Assembly (NCBI GenBank): GCA_963678705.1
Contig: OY783222.1
Span: 1 to 64,000, forward strand
Direction of reading: 5' to 3'
Source: Panorpa germanica
Taxonomy: Eukaryota; Arthropoda; Insecta; Mecoptera; Panorpidae
Length of the DNA stretch: 64,000 nt
A program made the position numbers and the translations under genes. Every line of letters starts with the position of its first letter. Within the stretch, counting starts at the first letter, position 1. The notes under the pieces are model-generated. The model was not told the origin of the DNA. It made no database searches and saw only the letters and a list, made by a program, of their open reading frames with translations. Shown in pieces: positions 48,379 through 60,500 of this stretch.

Positions 48379-48478
48379 ACCTTTAAAATTTTATAAAAGT
48401 TATTGGTCCTGATTGAAAAATTTATTACTGTTCTTAAAGTAAAATGTTATACTGATCCTAAACATGCAATTTTTTATG
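48379..48478 (+). repeat. Satellite 2 partial unit between the LINE and the P-like element
   Basis: 'cctttaaaattttataaaag' through 'catgcaatttttta' matches the satellite unit and is cut by the terminal repeat of the P-like element at 48479. After that element the same unit continues at 55672 ('atatcgctttttgttttcg'). Confidence 0.9.
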
Positions 48479-48505
48479 TATAGTCAAAGTTACGATAGAT
48501 CGGCG
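48479..48505 (+). repeat. Left terminal inverted repeat of the P-like element
   Basis: 27 bases that are the exact reverse complement of 55645-55671. A diverged copy stands alone at 14901-14927. Confidence 0.88.
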
Positions 48506-49221
48506 ATGAGTCATACTTTTAAAAGCTCAGCTGTATAAAGCTACGACACATTAAAAAAGCATTGTCTCACTCTTATTACTATAATATTTATGGGAGTGAA
48601 AACGATAAAAAATTCACCAGTTGTCTGCTATGTTAAGGATAGACTGATGTATAAACGTATGTCTGTGCTTATTTTGAAAACAAATTTAAATTTATTTATT
48701 TAAATAGAACGAACTGTCAAATTTATTGTCAAATATTATAATATTATAAGCATATAAGGTGTGAAAATATTTAGATCTTTGAAAAGAAAAGCATTGCGAT
48801 ATTTTGAAAATGATGGACCAAACATTATTGCCGTTAACATTTATAATATTGGTAAAGTTTAACATAAATATTGGATAATTATTCAAATATTACTTAAAGT
48901 TGCAATAGAAATACAATTCTGGATTAGCTTGAACCCCAGTTAGTCTGGTTAATTGGAGCCCTACAGTACAAACATTTTCTGTACGCGTAGAGGACAACAG
49001 AAGCATGTAGTATATAGGAGAAAAATCACTGTGAGTGTCAAAAAGTGTGTAGTTGCTGCTGGTTCTGGACATAGAAAAGAAAGTATATATAGAATGGAAA
49101 CTCAGCTATATTTTGGGAACTTTTTTTAACGATAAACCAGTCGCAAGGCGCCGCTGCTGCGCTGCTATTTTACCCTGGTTTACAACCGCTTTTTTTAAAT
49201 AAATATTGGTTCTCATAAACA

Positions 49222-50012
49222 TCCTATATTATAATGTCCGAGGTGTATGTTTGTTTTCTTATATGTTTATATGTTTACGCGATTCGTATGGTAGCTCGAA
49301 AACGGCTCCAGGGAAGTTTTTAAAAATTTCCTATTTCGTAGAGAAAAAAATTCTAAGACTTTTGGCGTCCCCGAATTTTTCCCTGAATTTCCTGGAAACC
49401 CGTAATTTTGGAAAAACTGGAAAAAAAGTGATCCCTTTTTTGCTGTATTACTTTCAAGTCGTAAAAGATAGAAAGTTGAAATTTTGCATGTGTATTAAGC
49501 TATTTAATGCTGACATTTCCCAAAAATTAGAATTTCAAAAATAGAAAAAGGGGGGGTTGAAGAAATTCGGGGGCCCGGTAGGGAACTTTGGAGAAAGTTC
49601 ATATTCTGGATTGTAGAATAATTAAATATATTATTAATAAAAAAAAATTCAAAATTTCAAAATTTTATTTGGGGGCACGGGGGCAGTATTTTCCGAGAGT
49701 AAAAATTGTGCTAGAAAGTTGAAATTTTGTATATAGGCTAACCTTGGTAACGTATTTACGAATCGAAAAAAAAAATCCCAAATTTTGAAAAAAAGTTGGT
49801 CAAATAACGCATAAATTGAAAATATTTTTTATTTTGATAAAAAAATAATATTTTTTTAGTCAATTTATATGTGTGTATATGTGCGCGAGTTTATTTATTA
49901 TTTCAATTTAAAAATAGAACAGTTAAATATGAAATTTAATTACGAATTATTTTATTGGATTCAAATGATACACGCCAAAAAGACGTCGCATTGCGACGGG
50001 GGTAAACTCAAG
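49222..50012 (+). mobile_element. Helitron R3, copy B
   Basis: Starts 'TCCTATATTATAATG' after an A (49222). The end carries the hairpin 'cgtcgcattgcgacg' (about 49984-49998) and a tail ending 'ctcaag' at 50012. It has the same internal blocks as copies A, C and D and no protein gene. Copy C begins at the next base. Confidence 0.75.
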
Positions 50013-50809
50013 TATATTATAATGTCCCAAGTGTATATTATATTCTTATATGTTTATGTGTTTATATGTTTGGTTCGAATTTTGTATGGCATCTCGAAAA
50101 CGGTCCAGGGAAGTTTTTAAAAATTTCCTATTTCGTAGAGAAAAAAATTCTAAGACTTTTGGCGTCCCCGGATTTTCCCCTGAATTTCCTGGAAACCCGT
50201 AATTTTGGAAAAACTGGAAAAAAGTGATCCCTTTTTTGCTGTATTACTTTTAATTCGTATAAGATAGAAAGTTGAAATTTTGCATGTGTATTAAGGTATT
50301 CAATGCTGACATTTCTCAAAAATTAGAAATTCAAAACTTGAAAAAGGGCGGGTTAAAGAAATTCGGGGGCCCGGCAAGGAACTTTGGAGAAAATTCATTT
50401 TCTGGATTCTAGAATAATTAAGTATATTATTAATAAAAAAAAAATTTTAAATTTTAAAATTTTATTGGGGGGCACGGGGGCAGTATTTGCCGAGAGTAAA
50501 AATTGTGCTAGAAAGTTGAAATTTTGTATATAGGCTAACCTTGGTAACTTATTTACGAATCAAAAAAAAAATCACAAATTTTGAAAAAAAGTTGTTCAAA
50601 TATCGCATAAATTCAAAATATTTTTTATTTTGATATAAAAAATGTATTTTCTTAGTCAGTTTGTATGAAAAATTAATTGTTATTAAATGTAAAATCAATA
50701 TAGGACGAGTTCATTTATTATTTCAATTTAAAAATGGAATTAAATTTTGACATGAAATTCAAGCCACTCATAAAAAACAAACGTCGCTTGCGACGGGGGT
50801 AAAAGCTAG
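50013..50809 (+). mobile_element. Helitron R3, copy C
   Basis: It starts 'tatattataatg' immediately after copy B and lacks the first three bases (TCC) of a free copy. It ends with a perfect hairpin 'cgtcgcttgcgacg' (50781-50794) and the tail CTAG at 50806-50809, followed by T. CTAG before T, with a hairpin about 11 bases upstream, is the Helitron 3' signature. Copies B and C are of similar length and very similar sequence. An open frame on the minus strand (50128-50319) is chance. Confidence 0.8.
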
Positions 50810-50852
50810 TATATTATAAAGATATAAATTACACCATTTTTAGTACAACACA

Positions 50853-50875
50853 TTTATTTCATAAAAATATTTATT
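50853..50875 (-). promoter_or_regulatory. Probable polyadenylation signals of the P-like transposase
   Basis: Two AATAAA hexamers on the minus strand (50858-50853 and 50875-50870) lie about 150 bp downstream of the transposase stop at 51015 and just inside the Helitron border. Their position and strand fit transcript cleavage; no other evidence. Confidence 0.4.
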
Positions 50876-51014
50876 ACATTTACAATAAACTTTTATTTTA
50901 ATTGTTTCATGCATTTTATTTTAGATGCTTTGTTTTTAAATTTTTCATAATATTTATAAGCTGCATTACTTATTTCATCTTTTGAGTTTTTTTTTTCACC
51001 TCTTAGGGCTTTAT

Positions 51015-53910
51015 TTACATTTTTAACCCACGTTTATTCACAAGCACTTTCATCATTTCATCGCATAGTTTTTGCAATATGTTTGCCTTATTTGATAATG
51101 ATGGTAAGTAGTAATGTGCTACTTGGCAACATTTAGTAAAAATATGTACAAAAACAGGATTTGGATTTATTAAACATTTAGGCCCATATGCTTTCTCCTG
51201 AATTAGGATTGGCCGCGATAAGTTTGCTGATATCAAATTACCGCGACATTCGCAACATTTAATTTTTTTTAATAGTACCTTCGCTAAATATCCCGCTATG
51301 TAAGCATTAATTTGCTCAGTAATTTTATTTGGCGGAGCAAATGTGTGGATAGTTGGATGCAGTTCCAATTTGTCATCTACCATTTGTTGCTTCACGGCTA
51401 TTTCGTCACCATCTTCTATGAATTCTCTTAAATTATTTAAGACAAAACATGTATCCTTCTCGCAATTTGCTCCAGGAGAATGCGGAGACATAAAATTATT
51501 TACTATCAAACTTTTATACGATGCCTTAAATGCTCTGCAATTTGGATTAATATTTCTTGCACCATGGCTACGTATGCAGCCAAAAAAGTTTTCCAGGGGA
51601 TCTTGATTAAAATTCCTTAAAATAAGGTACTTAAAACCAATTGGCTGTAGTTGTTTCCAGATGTATCTGAAACAAATAAATTATATTTAATAACATTCAA
51701 AATGTTAATGCTGCGAAGAGCCATGTATTTAATATTGTTATACACACCTTAATCCTTGAATTGTTGTAATAAAATTTTTCACTGACGGTGGAGCATAATT
51801 TTTTCCTTTATATTTTAAAGTTCTTAACACTGGCAGTGCTTCGTTGTTCCAAAACTCTAAATGCTTGGAATTAGCAGTAATAGCGCACCTCAACATGTTT
51901 TTCTTTTGGGATTCAATTGCTGCCCCATTCACGCTATCAAATAATTTATTGATAAACAATAAAAAATCTGCAGTATCATTAAAACTTTTGGGACAATTAT
52001 TTGCATCTGAAAAATAACAATTTATTCATAAATTTATTCCTCCATAAATGTTATTGTAGGTTTAATACAGTTTTTGACACTTACTTAAGCGTACTAATGT
52101 TCTCATACATGCAGATACACTTCGTGAAAAAACTTGCGCTGCTCTATTTACTTTCATTTTCTTAATTTTTCCTTTGATAACATGGGATTCTGTCAATTTG
52201 TTGCACATTTTCTGTTCGTAATCTCCGACATCTAAATTATAAAATGTTACTACATCATTCCAGCTGGCAATTCTGTTGATGTCGCCGTTAAGTTTAAATT
52301 CGACGTCGGTTTCAAGCAGCATATTTCTAATGCCTTTTAGCAAGTGAGGTGGATCATACAGATGTATAATCTCCAACTCACTTGTTATATAGCCTAAGCT
52401 TCTATTTTCTATGCCTTTGCGCCCGCAATTTATTGTAGTCTCTTCTTTTAACATTTTGATAGCTTTGGTGTTTATGGAAAATTGGTCAGAAACTGTAGCT
52501 ACCACAGTAAGGCCACATTCCTTTAAGTTTGAAACGATCAATTTTATGTTTCTTACTAAATGCGGTGCACCCATACCAGCATTCGTGAAGAAATAAGCAA
52601 TTGGTTGCTTCCATTTCTTCCTAATTCCCCTTGCCATAAACACCATCGCATGGTCCGCAAAAATGGGTTTTCCAAACTCATCTCCATTATTTTCAAATCC
52701 ATCAATTTTATCGCTTCTGGGATCATATGTAATTGATGCATCTAGAGACATTTCATCAAACATTAATATGCAATATCTGTTTAGTTCAGGCATTCTCTCC
52801 ACAGATTTCTTTAACGATTCCGTTATTACTGTATTAATTCCACATTCAAATGGAATTTTGTTTAATAACGTAGTTAATGTTTTTCTACATGGAAGTGCAA
52901 ACATCTGCCTCAGAAATCTGTAAGCTTTAGGACCTTGTTTTAACAAAGATAATGCAAATATCTTGTCATTCATGGTGTATCTCCTACCATTATTATTTCT
53001 TTTTTGCATTTTCAACTGCGAGATTAAAAATTCGTAGGTGGTGTTATTCAAATTTTTATTTAAATAGCTATGCGTATTAGCATATCTCATACACTTTTTT
53101 AATCGTAGTTTTGCACAATTTTTTAATATTTCCTGCTTCCTTGCGTATTTCTTTAAATCTTTTGCAATACTATAGAAGTGCCTTGCTTTTGGATTGAGAT
53201 CTGCTGACCTCGTCACATTTGCAGATTTCAGTAAAGGACGTTTTTCTTTAATACTTTTACCTGGAAATTAATTTTATAACTATTATCAGTAGCAATGTAT
53301 CAAGAATAATTTAAATTATAGTTAAATATATTATTTGTAAATTTAATATTTACCTATTTCAAACTGAACCTGAGTTTTTTCAATATTAATAATTTCTTTT
53401 GATTTAATCCCAGTTTCCACGCTCTCTTTTTTCTCAATCTCAACACTTAAAACTTCATTATTACTAGTGCTTTCTAAAATTGGCCGAGAAGTAAAAGGCA
53501 AAATAGAATTTTCGATGGTGGGTGCTTCATGAAAATCTAAAAAATAATCATATTGTTAATACTCTTTCACGTTCTATAAATAAAGTGTGTCGTTGCGAGT
53601 ATTACTCACTCAAAGCAGCAAGTCCTGTTATTATTTTCAGGAAATCTGCAATGGTCACTAAAATGAATGGTACATAATCGTCTAAGTGCATATACCCTTT
53701 CCTTATCCATTTCAAAAAGACTTTGAATGTTCAGGCGTTTTAACCATGCTTCATATACCTGTAAATACATACAATCAAATAAATTGTAGTGCACAATATT
53801 AGATAAAATTATTAATAAAAGTTACTTACATCATTATCAATTGGAAATCTGTGAAAAGCATATGCTTTATTAGACGACTTGCAATTTGGTACACAGCACT
53901 TTAAAACCAT
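51015..53910 (-). CDS. THAP-domain transposase, P-element/THAP9 type
   Basis: Six exons can be laid out on the minus strand: 53910-53830, 53758-53610, 53536-53353, 53260-52085, 52006-51748 and 51666-51015, all with GT...AG introns. Exons 1-2 form the zinc-binding THAP DNA-binding domain: MVLKCCVPNCKSSNKAYAFHRF, then CTIHF completing the C2CH set. Exon 3 is a linker. Exon 4 holds the RNase-H-like catalytic region: LMFDEMSLDASI has the first acidic residue, later VVATVSDQFSIN and LYDPPHLLKGIRN, all typical of P/THAP9 proteins. Exon 6 has NFNQDPLENFFGCIRSHG, a hallmark of the C-terminal part. Joins 1-2, 3-4, 4-5 and 5-6 keep frame. Join 2-3 does not: the phases differ by one, so there is an indel or an unrecognised splice site there. 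Predicted size is about 830 residues, normal for the family. It cuts and pastes its own element; it may be inactive because of exon 2/3. Confidence 0.85.
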
Positions 53911-54399
53911 TTTAAATAATATTAATAACAATTATTATTATTATGATAAAAGAAGTCTCTAAGAATAATATATTAAATAAAATGCTTGCTGAGAACAAAC
54001 AACAAAATTGATACACTGATTTTTCTTTTCTAGGAAACTGATATAAGAGTACATGTCCTTTTTCAATTCAAACAACTTGTAAACAATATAAACTAGTACA
54101 GTGTAGTACAGTCAAACATAAAAACAGTCAAAAACTCTTCTTATTATTATTTCGGATATTTCAGCAGATTTCAGAGCATACCAGTGGCGCCAATGTGAAT
54201 GATTTTGGCGTTAGTCAGTAAACCAACTGCTTTATACTAAGGTATCAGCCCAAACGTACCCATTTCTCCACAGAAAACACGTAATCCTGTCAAAGCTCAG
54301 TCGGAAGATGCAGATGAATTTGTTAAATATGCCATAATTATACCGTAATAAGCGATTAATTTATGAGAAGAATTTTCAATGTAAGAATATATTTAGATG

Positions 54400-55030
54400 T
54401 ATGCACTTAAAAAATATTTTGAAATATTAATTATTTGCAAACTAATTTCAGTAGAGAATGCGCCACTAATATTTTCAACAAAGTGTCAGATATTGGATTA
54501 CCATGACAATATGAACGCGGAATTGTTCAAGAAATGGCTTAAAGAACAACTGATTCGCAATTTACAAGAGCCATTATTAATGACCATGGATAACGCTACA
54601 CACATTCCAAATAATATTGTTATAAAAATATTGGAACCGCTACCTAATACAACATGGAAAAAAACGATTTGGTTATTTATCTACAAAAAAATAATATCTC
54701 AACCACACCAGAAATGTTAAAAACCGAACTTTCGCGTCCTGCTAAGGAAAACCGTCTATCAAAAGTATATAAAATTATATACTTGTAATTATGTATTGCG
54801 TCTTCCACCTTATCACTACGATTTCAATGCTATTGACCTAGTATATGCCACCTGTAAAGAATTTTATATCAACAAAAACATTGACTGAAATAGACTGAAA
54901 AATCAAAATGTTTTATTTTTATCTATGTGGCAAGAATCGTTAAATAGTGTGGATGCGGCGTATTTTAGAAATTGCATAAAGGCTGTGTAAAACAAGATTT
55001 TGCAATGGTGGGATATTATAAAAAAGCACG
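54400..55030 (+). pseudogene. DDE-superfamily transposase remnant (DDE_3 / IS630-Tc1-like)
   Basis: The plus-strand frame at 54397-54720 reads DYHDNMNAELFKKWLKEQLI, then LLMTMDNATHIPN, which match the second part of DDE_3 transposases with their conserved DNA.YH-type aspartate. After a frame change near 54715 the text continues as ENRLSKVYKIIY and LRLPPYHYDFNAIDLVYATC, where the family has the third acidic residue (here Asp). The N-terminal part with the first aspartate is not recognisable upstream. Decayed sequence runs to about 55030. It is an older, separate element inside the P-like transposon, on the opposite strand from its transposase. Confidence 0.65.
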
Positions 55031-55644
55031 ACCGAAGATTTTTTTGTTATATAAATAGGAGATCCTGACAATGATATGAATAGTAATTAAAGAGGACTTA
55101 TTAATAATTGTTAGCGTTCTAACACTGACGACCTTAGAATATTGGAGTGTCGTCACCTCACATATGTGAACAACATCGCTGCTTTATAAGTATTATTATT
55201 ATAAGCGCATAGTAAATTTAATTGTTGAAACAACTAAACCGAACAAGAAGACACACAAGCATAATTGCTCTGTGCTATTGTGCCATAATTATTAATTGTA
55301 CATATTACATTATAAACAAATATAAAAAGAAACGTGAATAAAGAATTAAATTTTAACTCATATATTTGTTATTAACAAAAGTAACAGGCATTACAAATAT
55401 TTCATATGTATAAATATTAATTAATAAACAAGAAGTGCATGAAAACTAAATTTTTAATAAGTTAATTTAGTAAAAAATGGTTAATTTCAATATGAATCAT
55501 TTCTAAACGTACTCATACATATATTTTTCAAATTATTTCACAATAGCTCTCATAGATGACGCTCTTTTAAAATATATTTTGATGTATAATAAGAAAAATA
55601 CGTTCATCAAATCTTGATCCAGGCATTCCCTAGCCATACGTCAC

Positions 55645-55671
55645 CGCCGATCTATCGTAACTTTGACTATA
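55645..55671 (-). repeat. Right terminal inverted repeat of the P-like element
   Basis: 27 bases exactly complementary to 48479-48505; satellite 2 resumes at 55672. Confidence 0.88.
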
Positions 55672-57413
55672 ATATCGCTTTTTGTTTTCGAGATATTAGC
55701 GTTTCAAAAGTTAAATAATAGAAATTTTCTAAAATGGTTGCTAGATTTAAAATCAGCAAGAAAAAGTACGTCCAAAAACATATTTAAAAGTTGAATAAAA
55801 AAAATTTATTTTTTGAATAAAACAGGAAATTTACAAGGGGCTAACCTTTAAAATTTTATAAAAGTTATTGGTCCTGACTGAAGAATTTATTACTGTTCTT
55901 AACTTAAAATGTTATGCTGATGCTATATATAAAATTTATTTTTAATATCGCTTTCTGTTTTCGAGCTATTAGCGTTTCAAGGGTTACATAATAGAAATAT
56001 TCAAAAATAGTTTTTAGATTCAAAATCAGCAAGAAAAAGTACGTCCAAAAGCGTATTTAAAAGTTAAAATTTTTTTTTTATATATTTTGAATAAAACAGG
56101 AATTTTACAAGGGGATAACCTTTAAAATTTTATAAAAGCTATTAGTCCTGATTAAAGAATTTATTACTCTTCTTAACGTAAAATGTTATGCTGATCCTAT
56201 ACATGCAATTAATTTTTTATTATCGCTTTCTGTTTTCGAGCTATTAGCGTTTCAAGGGTTACATAATAGAAATATTCTAAAATGGTTTCTAAATTTAAAA
56301 TCAGCAAGAAAAAGTACGTCCAAAAGCATATTTAAAAGTTAAAAAAATTTTTTTTATATTTTTTGAATAAAACAGGAATTTTGCAAGGGGTTAACCTTTA
56401 AAATTTTATAAAAGTTATTGGTCCTGATTTAAAAATGTATTACTGTTCTTATCGTAAAATGTTATGCTGATGCTATATATGAAATTTATTTTTTATTATC
56501 ACTGCGTTTTCGAGCTATTAGCGTTTCAAGGGTTACACAATAGAAATATTCTAAAATGGTTTCTATATTTAAAATCAGCAGGAAAAAGTACGTTTAAACA
56601 AATATATATAAGTTAAAAAAACAACATTTTATTTTTTGAATAAACCAGGAATTTTACAAGGAGTTAACCTTTAAAATTTTATAAAAGTTATTGGTCCTGA
56701 TTGAAAAATTTATTACTGTTCTTATCTTAAAATGTTATGCTGATGCTATATATGAAATTTATTTTTTATTATCACTGTGTTTTCGAGCTATTAGCGTTTC
56801 AAGGGTTACATAATAAAAGAAATATTCTAAAATGGTTTCTAGATTTAAAATCAGCAAGAAAAAGGAAGTCCAAAAGCATATTTAAAAGTTAAAAAATTTT
56901 TTTTTATATTTTTTGAATAAAACAGGAAAGTTGCAAGGAATTAACCTTTAAAATTTTATAAAAGTTATTGGTCCTGATTGAAGAATTTATTACTCTTCTT
57001 AACGTAAAATGTTATGGTGATCCTATATATGCAAATTATTTTTTAATATCGTTTTCTGTCTTCGAGCTATTAGCGTTTCAAGGATTACATAATAGAAATA
57101 TACTAAAATAGTTTCTAGATATAAAATCAGCAAGAAAAAGTACGTCCAAACACATATTTATAAGTTAAAAAAAAAACCTTTTATTTTTTGAATAAACCAG
57201 GAATTTTACAAGGGGTTAAGCTTTAAAATTTTATAAAAGTTATTGGTCCTGATTGAAGAATTTATTACTCTTCTTAACGTAAAATGTTATGCTGATCCTA
57301 TACATGCATCTTTTTTTTATTATCGCTTTTTGTTTTCGAGATATTAGCGTTTCAAGGGTTACATAATAGAAATATTCTAAAATTGTTTCATGATTTAAAA
57401 TCAGCAAGAAAAA
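55672..57413 (+). repeat. Satellite 2 array, ~274-bp units (left block)
   Basis: 'ttattggtcctgatt' or a close variant recurs at about 55867, 56140, 56417, 56687, 56967 and 57241, a step of about 275 bp. Each unit holds 'cgagctattagcgtttcaag', 'aaatcagcaagaaaaagtac' and a T-rich block before 'tgaataaaacaggaa'. Units differ by several percent. The block is cut at 57413 by the second Copia copy. No genuine gene; the open frame at 57240-57440 is a satellite reading. Confidence 0.96.
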
Positions 57414-57582
57414 TGTTGGATTTAAATTTAGCGCCCTCAAGTAATTGACACTTCTACTCTTCTTTTCTAATTTTTACTAACTGTAATTCTGTACTCTGTG
57501 ATACCCAATGCAAGTGTACTTTTGGTTAATAAAATATACCTGATTAATATAAAATAATAGTTTATTTCTGCTAAATATAATA
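57414..57582 (+). repeat. 5' LTR of Copia copy 2
   Basis: Starts TGTTGG, ends ATAATA, 169 bp. AAAAA lies just outside. Confidence 0.9.
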
Positions 57583-60500
57583 GGTTATGGTTAACCTTAA
57601 AAAAAAACGTGACTGTTGAAACTGTTTCTATTAAAAAAAAAAAAAAAAACTTCTTTGTGTTTAAAGTGTTCTCAACGAATAAAAATGGCATCGAACAATT
57701 CACTGGCATTTATCGAGAAGTTAACTGGCCGTGAAAACTATTCGACTTGGCAATTCGCAGTGAAAACATACCTACAACACGAAGAACTATGGGATTGCAT
57801 TGAGGTTAACCCGGCGTCACCCGCAGATTCAAAACGTGATACAAAAGCGAAAACAAAGATAATTCTTCTGGTTGATCCGATCAATTACGTTCATATCCAA
57901 GAGGAAAACACCACCAAAGGAGTTTGGGACAAATTGGCCGCAGCGTTCGACGACTCCGGACTTACACGCCGAGTTGGTCTGCTGCGTGATTTATGTAACA
58001 CATCGCTCAGTGGATGTCAAAATATAGAAGAGTATGTGAGCAAAATTATGTCAACAGCTCACAAGCTGCGCAACATTGGCTTTAAAGTGGACGACGAGTG
58101 GCTCGGGAGGTTGCTGCTCTCCGGTCTGCCCGAATCATATCAACCAATGATTATTGCGATCGAAAGCTCTGGCACAAAAATAACTGCAGACAGTGTTAAA
58201 GCAAAACTATTGCAAGATGTTAGAAATTCAGACAACAACACAACGGCTTTTGCTGTCAACAAGAAGTTTCATAACAACTCTGTAAACAAGAAGTTCTCCA
58301 AGGGTCCGAGATGTTATTCCTGCAATCAATATGGACATAAACGCTCTGAATGCAACAAACACAAACCCAAGAACAAGACACAGAAACCTAGCTCTTCTTA
58401 TGCCGCTGTGTTTGTTGCATCATCCCACTACGATGATGCTTGGTACATAGACTCCGGTGCTTCGGCACATATGACTAAGACCAAGAATATAATTGTAAAG
58501 GAAACTACCCCTATAACAAAGAACATTCGAGTTGCTGATAACAAAGTGTTATCTGTGCAAAGCTCAGGAGATGTGAGCTTAAATATTTATTACCAAAACG
58601 GGCAAGAGAATAAGATTCTGTTCACAAATGTCTTATATGTTCCTGAATTGGCAACTAATCTGATATTTGTAAGCCAAATTATTAAAAATGGAGGCCAAGT
58701 GAAATTTGATACCTCAGGCTGTGTGATCATGAACAGCAAGAATCAAATAATAGCAACTGCGAGCATTGTAAATAACATGTACCGGCTGAACATGCCTGAA
58801 AGCCTTGCGCACATGTCCAGTGTTGAACATGAACAAGATGCTTTTTGCTGGCACCAGAGAATGGGACATCTTAATTTCCAAACTTTGAAAAAAATGTCTG
58901 ATAACACCGAGCATTTAACTTTCTCACAAAAAACAGAAAATCTGACATGCATAACCTGTAAAGAAGGAAAGCAGACACGGTTACCTTTTAAAAGTGATAG
59001 ATTAAGAGTCACCAAACCCCTAGAACTGGTCCATTCTGACGTATGTGGGCCAATGGAAACCCAGTCTCTCGGTGGGAGCAGATATTTTTTAACCTTCCTT
59101 GATGAATATTCCAAGAAGATTTCAGTATACTTTCTTCAGAACAAGTCTGAAGTGCTCAGTAAATTCAAAGAATTCAAGCAAGAAGTTGAAAATCAATTGG
59201 ATGCTCGTATAAAGGTTCTTCGTACAGACAACGGACTTGAATACGATAACAAAGCCTTCTCTGAGTACCTGAAAGGTGCCGGAATCATCCATCAAACCAC
59301 CACACCATACACACCTGAACAGAATGGGACTGCAGAACGCATGAATCGGACATTGGTTGAACAAGCGAAGTGCATGCTACTCAACGCTGGTCTGCCGAAG
59401 TTGTATTGGGCAGATGCAATACACACTGCTGCTTACATCATCAATCGTTCCCCAACCAGATCCTTGGTTTTCAAGACTCCTATGGAAATGTGGTCTGGAC
59501 GCAAACCAAATGTTGATCATATGCGTATATTTGGCTGCGAGGCAATGGTTCATCTGCCTAAAGAAAAACGCAGAAAATGGGACCCAAAGGCTCACAGAAT
59601 GATTTTCATCGGATACTGTGACCATACAAAAGGATACAGATTCACATTACCAAATACTAGAAAGGTAATAAAGAGCAGAGATGCTACATTTCTTGAATCC
59701 TCAGTGAAGAGAGACTTTGTTTCGGTAGAATTGTCTGAGACAGACACTGAAAATGACAAAATAAATACAAAAAAAGAAGAGAGAAAGCAAAAACGGAAGA
59801 GGACAGCTTGATTGACAATGACACAAATTCAGACAGATGATAAAGTTCATATAAGACAGTGAAAGGAAACAGGTCAACGTCCGACAGTGAATACTTACCT
59901 GACACCAGTATTGATTCTTCTCATATCAGTAATGTGACATTGAGACCAAGAAATAAAACAAAAAAATATTTCAACTCATCATGTACTGAAGAACATACTC
60001 ATCTGTGTTTATTCTCATCCTGTGTTCCTGTAACATATGAAGAAGCAGTACATTCAACAAATAAAAATGAATGGATAAAGCCATTCAATGAAGAACTTGA
60101 TGGTCATAAGAAAAATGAAACCTGAACATTGATAGAAAAACCTCCAAATGCCAAAGTGATCGGCAGTAAATGGGTGTTCCGAATAAAGGAAGAGTCAACG
60201 GGTCCACGGTTCAAATCGAGACTTTGTGCTAAGGGATTTGCACAAACCGCAGGTATTGACTACACAGAAACCTTCGCTCCGACTGTAAGGTATGATTCAA
60301 TACGTTTATTGCTTTCCATGGCTGTCCAAAATAAACTTAAAATCTTACAACTTGATGTAAAAACTGCATTTCTATATGGTGAACTTGAAGAGACCATATT
60401 TATATCTCCGCCTGAAGGTCTATCCTGTGAAAACAACATGGTATGCAAGCTCAACAAGTCGCTGTATGGTTTAAAGCAAGCCCCCAGAAGCTGGAATAAG

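Larger units (their letters stand above)
48479..55671 (-). mobile_element. P-like (THAP) DNA transposon, 7.2 kb, with inner insertions
   Basis: Perfect 27-bp inverted termini lie at 48479-48505 ('tatagtcaaagttacgatag' at the outside) and 55645-55671. The satellite 2 unit on the two sides is the same interrupted unit, which fixes the borders. Inside lies a minus-strand, six-exon THAP-domain transposase of the P/THAP9 type (53910-51015). The copy also carries two tandem Helitrons (49222-50809) and a DDE transposase remnant (54400-55030). Without the Helitrons it would be about 5.6 kb. P elements usually leave an 8-bp target duplication; none is visible here, so either the target bases diverged or the true family is a P relative with other habits. 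Confidence 0.75.

Noticed and set aside
49206-50319. Frames of 63-112 codons over the tandem Helitrons
   Set aside because: R3 is non-coding; its copies do not preserve these frames.
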